From positions 1-8,878 of the forward strand of contig JARYMD010000173.1 in assembly GCA_029907285.1 (NCBI GenBank): a DNA stretch of 8,878 nt. The letters are read 5' to 3'. The translations under genes were made by a program, and so were the position numbers. This document shows, piece after piece, positions 1 to 6,300 of the stretch (position 1 is its first letter; every line of letters begins with the position of its first letter). The DNA is from Verrucomicrobiota bacterium (GTDB lineage Bacteria; Verrucomicrobiota; Verrucomicrobiia; Limisphaerales; J093). Below the pieces are notes generated by a model that did not search any database, was not told where the DNA came from, and saw only the letters and a list, made by a program, of their open reading frames with translations.

Positions 1-113
1 TTAAAACCCCAAACCTGCCTCGCCACCGCGCCCGACGATGTTACAAACAGCACACCGCAAGAATTTAACTATAGCCAGCTTCCCCCAAGTGTGTTCAATA
101 ATTGGCGCCGCAG
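1..113. other. Leader without a supportable gene
   Basis: This stretch precedes the response regulator. An in-frame stop (TAA at 99-101) closes the regulator's frame immediately before the TTG at 102, so the gene cannot extend further left. I see no Shine-Dalgarno-like purine run before either candidate start (TTG 102 or ATG 114), no tRNA-like fold, no convincing -35/-10 pair and no -24/-12 sigma-54 element. It probably carries the promoter and untranslated leader of the two-gene + strand unit, but no element can be named with confidence. Confidence 0.5.
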
Positions 114-1499
114 ATGGAAGACAAGCCGACATTGTTAATCGTCGATGATGAAAAGCCGACCCGAGACGGCCTCCGCGCCGCGCTCGAGGACAGGTACGAC
201 GTTTATGTCGCCGAAGATGCAGCCACTGCCACTGCCCTGCTCGAACAGCAGAAGTTCGACGTCGTGCTGACCGATTTTCGCCTCCCGCGCGAGGACGGAA
301 TGAAAGTGATCACCCGCGCAAAATCACTGTCGCCGCCGCCGGTCTGCATCCTCATGACCGCTTACGGCTCCGAAGACCTCGCCGTTGAAGCAATGAAACG
401 CGGCGCCGACGATTACATCGCCAAGGGACGCCTCCAAATTGACGAGCTTGAAATGCGCATAGCCCGCGCGCTGCGCCAGCAGAAGTTGGAGGCCGAGAAC
501 AAGGAACTCCATGAGCGCCTCGATGAAAAGTTCGGCCTCGAGAACATTGTCGGCCGGTCGCCCGCCATGCTCGAGGTGTTCGAGACAGTCAAGCAGGTGG
601 CGCCAACGCCGGCCACAGTGTTGATCCAGGGCGAGAGCGGGACAGGCAAGGAGCTGATCGCGCGCGCAATCCACCAGTTGAGCCCGCGCGCGCGACAGCC
701 GCTGGTTATTGTGCATTGTGCGGCTTTGGCCCCTACCGTTCTTGAGAGCGAACTGTTCGGGCACGAGAAAGGCGCGTTCACAGGCGCACACGAACGGCGC
801 ATAGGCCGGTTCGAACAGGCAAACGGCGGGACATTGTTCCTCGACGAAATTGGCGAGATCGACGCCACCACTCAGGTCAAATTGCTGCGCGTTCTTGGCG
901 AACGCACCTTCGAGCGCGTCGGATCAAACAAGACCATCTCGGTTGACGTGCGCCTGATAGCAGCCACAAACAAGCCGCTGGCAAACCTCGTCAAAGCCGG
1001 CACCTTCCGCGAAGACCTCTACTTCCGCCTGCGAGTCGTCGAGCTTTGGTTGCCACCCCTCCGCGAAAGGCCCGGAGACGTCCCCATTCTTGCCTACCAT
1101 TTCCTTCGCACAATTTCAGCCGAGTACGGCAAAAAGGTGAGCGATTTCACCATGGACGCGCTCCAAGCTCTGGTGCGATACCACTGGCCGGCCAACGTCC
1201 GCGAATTGCGCAACGCCATCGAAGGCGCAGTGGCGCTGTGTCGCGGCGACAAAATCACATTGCGCGATCTGCCATCAAACGTGCGCGGAGCGCTGCATCC
1301 GGAACCGGCCACACCCGCCTCAGCCACCAATGCACAGGCAACCGACAGCAGCCTGACATTGCGTGAAGCGGAAAAACAGCTCATCATACGCGCGCTTCAG
1401 GAAACACAGGGTAATCGCACGAAAGCCGCAGAGCGCATAGGCATAAGCCGGCGCACCTTGCACCGCAAACTGCGCGCTTACGGGCTCGAGCATCTATGA
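114..1499 (+). CDS. Sigma-54-dependent response regulator, NtrC family
   Basis: A two-component transcription activator that, once phosphorylated by a partner histidine kinase, hydrolyses ATP to remodel sigma-54 RNA polymerase at -24/-12 promoters. Numbering from ATG 114 (461 aa): a receiver domain at about 5-120 has the acidic pair D11-D12, phospho-acceptor D54 in TDFRLP, switch T82 and conserved K104. A charged helical linker follows. The AAA+ domain has Walker A GESGTGKE (173-180), the sigma-54-contacting GAFTGA loop (220-225), Walker B GTLFLDEIGE (239-248), FREDLYFRL with the arginine-finger region (298-306) and sensor-2 WPANVRELRN (358-367). After an Ala/Pro/Thr-rich linker comes a Fis-type helix-turn-helix (about 416-461). 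All catalytic motifs are intact, so it should be a working activator. A TTG at 102 would add four residues; ATG is preferred because it gives the usual short N-terminus before the first beta strand. No kinase lies in the window, so the signal and targets are unknown. The 3' end overlaps the glycosyltransferase by 4 nt. Confidence 0.95.
   Translation: MEDKPTLLIVDDEKPTRDGLRAALEDRYDVYVAEDAATATALLEQQKFDVVLTDFRLPREDGMKVITRAKSLSPPPVCILMTAYGSEDLAVEAMKRGADDYIAKGRLQIDELEMRIARALRQQKLEAENKELHERLDEKFGLENIVGRSPAMLEVFETVKQVAPTPATVLIQGESGTGKELIARAIHQLSPRARQPLVIVHCAALAPTVLESELFGHEKGAFTGAHERRIGRFEQANGGTLFLDEIGEIDATTQVKLLRVLGERTFERVGSNKTISVDVRLIAATNKPLANLVKAGTFREDLYFRLRVVELWLPPLRERPGDVPILAYHFLRTISAEYGKKVSDFTMDALQALVRYHWPANVRELRNAIEGAVALCRGDKITLRDLPSNVRGALHPEPATPASATNAQATDSSLTLREAEKQLIIRALQETQGNRTKAAERIGISRRTLHRKLRAYGLEHL
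1496..1499 (+). promoter_or_regulatory. ATGA stop/start overlap coupling the two + strand genes
   Basis: The downstream ATG (1496-1498) shares bases with the regulator's TGA stop (1497-1499). No clear Shine-Dalgarno sequence lies just upstream. This geometry is the classic arrangement for termination-reinitiation, so translation of the membrane protein probably depends on translation of the regulator. The overlap is seen directly; the coupling is inferred. Confidence 0.7.
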
Positions 1500-3256
1500 T
1501 ACGGATACAAGAGATTATCCACAAATTCGAAGTGGGAGAAGGCACATGGGCGGTTCGCGCCTTCGTCGGGTTGCTGCTCATTGTGACCCTCGGCGTGTGG
1601 TATGACATGACTGAATACCGGAACTTCCACGCTCCGGAAGCGATGGAAGCCGCCGCTTTGGCCCGCAACATCGCAAGAGGCGAAGGCTTCAGAACCCGAT
1701 GCATTCGGCCACTCAGCATCTACCTCGTCGGCGAGCAGGGCCTGAAGGAAAAGAAAGACACACGCCTGTCGCGCATGCCGCATCCGGACATCGCAACGCC
1801 GCCTGTTTACCCGCTGTTCCTGGCCGGGCTGATGAAGGTCCTGCCGTTCAATTATCAAATCGGCCCCCGATTCTGGCAGTACCAGCCGGAATTGATCATC
1901 GCCATTTTCAACCAGCTGCTCTTCCTGCTGACAATCTGGATCACTTACAGAATCGGATCGCGATTGTTCGATCGCGAAGTCGGCGCCGTAGCCGCACTCT
2001 TGCTCGCAGGCGCAGAAATCATGTGGCGATTCTCTGTCTCCGGCCTGTCAACAAACCTCGTAATGCTCGAGTTCACCACACTCATGGGATTGCTGGTTAT
2101 GCTCGAGCGCGCCGCAAGGGAAGGACAGAAAACCACCGGCTGGTATGTCCGGGTGGCGCTCCTGACCGGCATCCTGATCGGCATTGGAACTCTGACGCGA
2201 TACTCGTTCGGTTGGTTGTTGCTCCCGGTGATCGGTTTTTCACTGTTGTGGATGCGCCCGCGCGGCGTGCTCGTCGCTGCTTTGATCCTAGTCGCCGCTG
2301 CTGTAGTAGTGACGCCTTGGCTGGCCAGAAACTACAAGCTCAGCGGAACGCTCTTTGGAATACCCGGCTACGCAATCAAAATGGATACCCAGGCCTTTCC
2401 TGAAACCCGGCTCGAGCGCTCCCTGAAGCCGGATTTGGCCGGCGCAGGTTTCCGAGATTACTTCCGCAAGTTCTGCGGCAACACATGCCAGATTCTTCAG
2501 GATGATTTGCCCCGCCTCGGCGGTGGCAATTGGGCCGCAGCCTTTTTCCTTGCGGGCGTCCTTCTCCCGTTCCGAAACAAATGGCTCGGCCGGCTGAGAT
2601 TATTCGTCGTTGGTTCACTTGCTCTGATGGTCGTCGTCCAGGCGCTCGGCCGAACGCACCTGAGCACCGATTCACCCACGGTCAACACTGAAAACCTGCT
2701 GGTCATTCTCACGCCAGGCGTGTTCATTTTCGGCGCAGCGTTCTTCTTCGTCATACTGGAACAAATGAACCTCGTTTTGATCGAGCTCCGTTACCTGGTC
2801 GTAACGTTGTTTGTTCTCCTATGCTCCGCGCCGCTGATCTTCACGTTCTTGCCGCCCCGGTCCTATCCGATCGTCTATCCGCCTTATTTGCCGCCGTGGA
2901 TACAGGAAACATCGTCAATGCTCAAAACCAACGAACTCATGATGAGCGACATGCCATGGGCAGTCGCATGGTACGGTGACAGGGAATGTGTCTGGACCCC
3001 TCTGGATACCAGCCGGTCGTTCTACGCAATCTACGACGAGCAAAAGCCCGTCGCCGGCCTCTATTTGACACCGCTGACCACCGATGCCCGGTTCCTCACC
3101 GAAATACTCCAGGGACCCGACAAAGAATGGAGCCGGTTCGCAGTGGAAGTCTTGTTCCGGACGAATGTGCCGCCGCGGTTCCCCCTCCAACACGCACGCA
3201 AACGCTACACGCCAGATCAGCTCTTTCTTAGCGACCGGCCCCGATGGCAACGATGA
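1496..3256 (+). CDS. Polytopic membrane glycosyltransferase, GT39/GT-C-like
   Basis: 586 aa, probably an inner-membrane GT-C enzyme of the protein-O-mannosyltransferase/ArnT-like superfamily, which transfers a sugar from a polyprenyl-phosphate donor to a periplasmic acceptor (protein, lipid or polysaccharide). The first membrane helix (about 20-37) is followed by a luminal loop with EAMEAAALARNIARGEGF (48-65). Its acidic residues and ARNIARGEGF wording are typical of the loop that carries the catalytic acidic residue in this superfamily. Further hydrophobic segments lie near 132-150, 162-174, 186-203, 218-231, 237-252, 257-274, 345-360, 369-384, 401-422 and 431-452. TPWLARNY (273-280) is another recurrent family motif. 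A soluble tail of about 130 residues (456-586) begins after PPRSYPIVYPPYLPPW and contains SDMPWAVAWYGDREC, wording I associate with family-39 proteins. Donor and acceptor cannot be told from sequence. It overlaps the upstream regulator by 4 nt, and its stop is 81 bp from the convergent A2M gene. The membrane topology is read by eye and approximate. Confidence 0.8.
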   Translation: MIRIQEIIHKFEVGEGTWAVRAFVGLLLIVTLGVWYDMTEYRNFHAPEAMEAAALARNIARGEGFRTRCIRPLSIYLVGEQGLKEKKDTRLSRMPHPDIATPPVYPLFLAGLMKVLPFNYQIGPRFWQYQPELIIAIFNQLLFLLTIWITYRIGSRLFDREVGAVAALLLAGAEIMWRFSVSGLSTNLVMLEFTTLMGLLVMLERAAREGQKTTGWYVRVALLTGILIGIGTLTRYSFGWLLLPVIGFSLLWMRPRGVLVAALILVAAAVVVTPWLARNYKLSGTLFGIPGYAIKMDTQAFPETRLERSLKPDLAGAGFRDYFRKFCGNTCQILQDDLPRLGGGNWAAAFFLAGVLLPFRNKWLGRLRLFVVGSLALMVVVQALGRTHLSTDSPTVNTENLLVILTPGVFIFGAAFFFVILEQMNLVLIELRYLVVTLFVLLCSAPLIFTFLPPRSYPIVYPPYLPPWIQETSSMLKTNELMMSDMPWAVAWYGDRECVWTPLDTSRSFYAIYDEQKPVAGLYLTPLTTDARFLTEILQGPDKEWSRFAVEVLFRTNVPPRFPLQHARKRYTPDQLFLSDRPRWQR

Positions 3257-3282
3257 CCGGCCTCGCCAGGCGCGCAGGCTGT

Positions 3283-3300
3283 AAAATGCGGCCGTGCCGC
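3283..3300 (-). terminator. Possible intrinsic terminator of the A2M gene
   Basis: Read on the - strand, this is a perfect 5-bp GC stem (GCGGC/GCCGC, positions 3300-3296 and 3292-3288) with a 3-nt loop, followed by A and then four T residues (3286-3283). It lies about 40 nt past the A2M stop codon. The stem is short and the T-run brief, so it may be weak or Rho-assisted. Confidence 0.35.
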
Positions 3301-3307
3301 GCCCGGC

Positions 3308-3323
3308 GCTTGCACCGGCAAGC
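3308..3323. repeat. Small inverted repeat in the convergent spacer
   Basis: GCTTGC at 3308-3313 and GCAAGC at 3318-3323 form a perfect 6-bp stem around the 4-nt loop ACCG. No T-run follows on either strand, so alone it is not a standard intrinsic terminator. Lying between two converging genes beside a second hairpin, it may help stop or stabilise transcripts from either side. Confidence 0.4.
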
Positions 3324-3337
3324 AAAGTCGCATTTGG

Positions 3338-6300
3338 CTACTGCACCTTGAGCATGAAGCTTTCGCTGTGGCTGTTGAACTCGGGCGCGTAAAGGCATTG
3401 GATTGATGCCACACCGGTCTGATACTCCCCACGATGCTGCACGCGGACCGGGTACTCGAACACGTACGTCCCCTTCGGCAAGTAATCGATGAAGAAGTGG
3501 CTGGCAGTGTCGCGGGTTGATTCGTAGTAACCAAGACCATCCTGATGCTTGTACGTTGAGAGCACGTTGACCGGCTCGACCCCGCTGCCCCGATGATCCT
3601 TCAGGTGAACGTATTCCATGTCGCGATCAACTCTGAGCTCGATCCTGACAACCAGTTCGTCGCCGACCGACACCGATCCCGTGACAGGCCGGAGCACGGG
3701 CCCGCTCGGCGTGTTCACCTTGGTGAACAATGCCTTTCGCAATTTGAGCGGCGTGCCTTCGTAGGGCGCGATTTTCCCGATGTCTTCAAAGTACTGCCAG
3801 TGAACACTTCCCCATGCGATGCCGTCGCTGGTCTTGCGGACGGTGATGTGGCTCATGTCCGGTGTCACTTCCGCGCCGGAAAAGCGGCGTTCGAAGAAGC
3901 CCGTGCCTGGTTCCAACGCGGCGGGTTCCATTGCGCCGCGCTCTGTTGTTGGCGATGAATCCGGAGTGAGCTTGATGTTGCCGACGGAGATTTCGACCAA
4001 TTGATTATTTTCGAGCAAGTTTTGTCCGCGCAAGAGCAATGCGTAAATGGCGTCTGCAGTGGCCTTGGTGGTTTTCCAATCCTGAGTCTGTTTCTGTTTC
4101 AAGAGCCAAACCTTGCATTCCTCGACTGCTTCGGTGTCGTTTGCGATTTCGGCGAATGCTTCGATCATGAGCGCGTGCGTTTCGATTGGCGCGCGATGCC
4201 ACCACCAGCTCAACTCGGTGTCGCGCCAGAACCTGCCGAGTTCGGCGTCTGTGACGGACCTTTCCTTGAGAGAGCTGACTATTGCGTTGGCGGTGTTGGT
4301 GTCACCGAGCCGTTTGAGTGCCAGAGCGATGTGCGCTTGTGACTGGCGCGACTCGAGTTTTGGCCAGTATTCCCTGGCCTGGCCGATGAAGAAATCGAAC
4401 GCGGGTTTCAGGGCTGGAGCGATCGGACGTTCTTTCATGAAGAAACTTCGCCCGTAAAGGTAGAGAGCCACCATGGAAGCGAGGTGGTTCTGATCTTCCG
4501 TCTTTTGCCGCAAGATTTCCTTGTGTGACTGATCCAGCCATGAATCCAATCGTTGCAAAGCGCGCAGGGCTGGATCGACATTGACATCCAGGCCAAGGTG
4601 GCGCAGGCGGCCGAACCCTGTGCAGATGTAGAGGGTGATGTAGTCATTGGGCGGCCCGCCGGGGAACCACGGCCATGCACCGTCGGGCAACTGAGCGTTC
4701 TTGAGTTCGTCGAGAGCGCGTGCGAGCTCGGCATCCAAACGGTTTTCATCGAACAGCACGCCGATGTTGTGCCGGGCCTGTGTTTCATCCTGCGCATGGC
4801 AGAGCCATGGCGATTCCTCGAGCGCGACGGCCTTGAGTTCGCTGTTTTTCTCGAGGGGGCTCTGGAGCGCCGAGGTGCCTTTCCAAAGCTCGAAGACGCG
4901 CCTGATTTTGGGATCGGAGCCGGCTATGAACCTTGCGAGCGCGTTTGCGTAATAGCGGTTGAAAACCTGTTCACTGCACTGGTACGGGTATTCCATCAGG
5001 TAGGGCAGCGCAAGAACGGCGTACCATGCAGGATTTGAAACCATCTGAACGGTGAGACTTTGATGCCGCAGGGTTGGCGACTTGCCGGCCTCGGCGAGCT
5101 TTGTGAACTCGAATGTCCGGGTCTCGCGCCCACGGACCGGCAATGGCAATGACTCTGTGACCAGCACGCGCTTTGCAAGCACCGGCAGCATTGCCTCCTC
5201 GCCGTCAGACAGCGCGGCGGCGGCTGCAACAGCTTTGTATGACAGAGCGGTCAAACCTTCCGGCACGCGCAGCGGCCATGAAAACGAAGCCGATTCCCGC
5301 GGGCCGAGATCAAAAGCTTTCTCCGGCACGGCGTTGTTCAGTGCAGCATCGGCGGATTGGCCCGACCATGGATCGGCAAGGGTGAGCCGCACAACACCCT
5401 GTTGGCGGTGATCGCTTTGGTTCATCACTTTGACGGCGAACTCGAGCAGATCGCCTTCGCGGAGGAACCGTGGCGGGTTTGGCTGAACCATCAGCTCCTT
5501 GGCGGTCACTGCGGAATCTTCGAGGATTCCGGCGCGCAAGGTGCGATCGTGGGCGAATCCGAGAAACCGCCATTCGGTCAGAGCTTCGGGCATCGTGAAG
5601 CTGATCCGCACATGACCGTTTGTGTCTGACACAAGATGCGGAAAAAAGAACGCTGTTTCTGAAAGAACGCGGCGCGCAACCACGGTGTCGAGCGCCGGTT
5701 TTACTTGTGCTCCAAGGGCGCTTGATGGCCGCGCAAGATCGGGCGCGCCGCCTGCTGTGGCCTTGGCTGCAACAACGTCCAAACCGGCTCGAGCAATCGG
5801 CGCTTCCAACGCGTTCACCGCGGGGGCGGCGGATGGCACTGCAGCGCTTTCCACGGGGCCAACCTCAGCAGCAAAACGCGTTGCCCGGTCAGAGGCTCTG
5901 GTGAGCAGCCTGGATTGCCTGAAAGAGATTATTCCCTCAGGGAACCTGCGATAGGCAATGTTAACGGGCTGCCGCTCTGTTCTCCAGCTCTGGTGGAATG
6001 TTTGGAATTGGCGCGGCTCATTTCCGAAGAGCCGCTGAATGTATCGAATTTCCTGGTTGAACACGCCGAAACTGTTGGGCCAACCAAACGGCAGGAACTG
6101 GTCAAGTGACCGGTCGTACAGGGTGGCGACCATTTCGGCCGCGATTGACTCTGCAGATTGGCTGGTGGTGCCGCCAGGTTCTGCAGGCTCGATAACTGCA
6201 GTCCATGTCTCCTTGCCGCCAGGGTCGAGCTTGGACGTGAAATGCTCCCAGCGGACTTTGAACTCCTTGTTTGTCCATGGGACTTCAACGTGTTTCGACT

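Noticed and set aside
40..75. Possible sigma-70-like promoter (GTTACA with AACTAT or TATAGC downstream)
   Set aside because: Spacings of about 21 or 24 bp and only 3-4 of 6 matches per element are no better than chance, and the consensus for this lineage is uncertain.
1..113. Sigma-54 -24/-12 element suggesting autoregulation of the regulator
   Set aside because: No GG-N10-GC pair with flanking TGGCAC/TTGC character was found on either strand here.
102..113. TTG at 102 as the start of the response regulator
   Set aside because: It directly follows a stop codon, has no ribosome-binding sequence, and adds only four residues ahead of a normal ATG start; kept as an alternative only.
1699..2403. 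234-codon + strand open frame inside the glycosyltransferase gene
   Set aside because: Its translation is rich in Arg, Pro and His without a recognisable domain, and it lies wholly within a gene whose own frame gives coherent membrane helices and family motifs.
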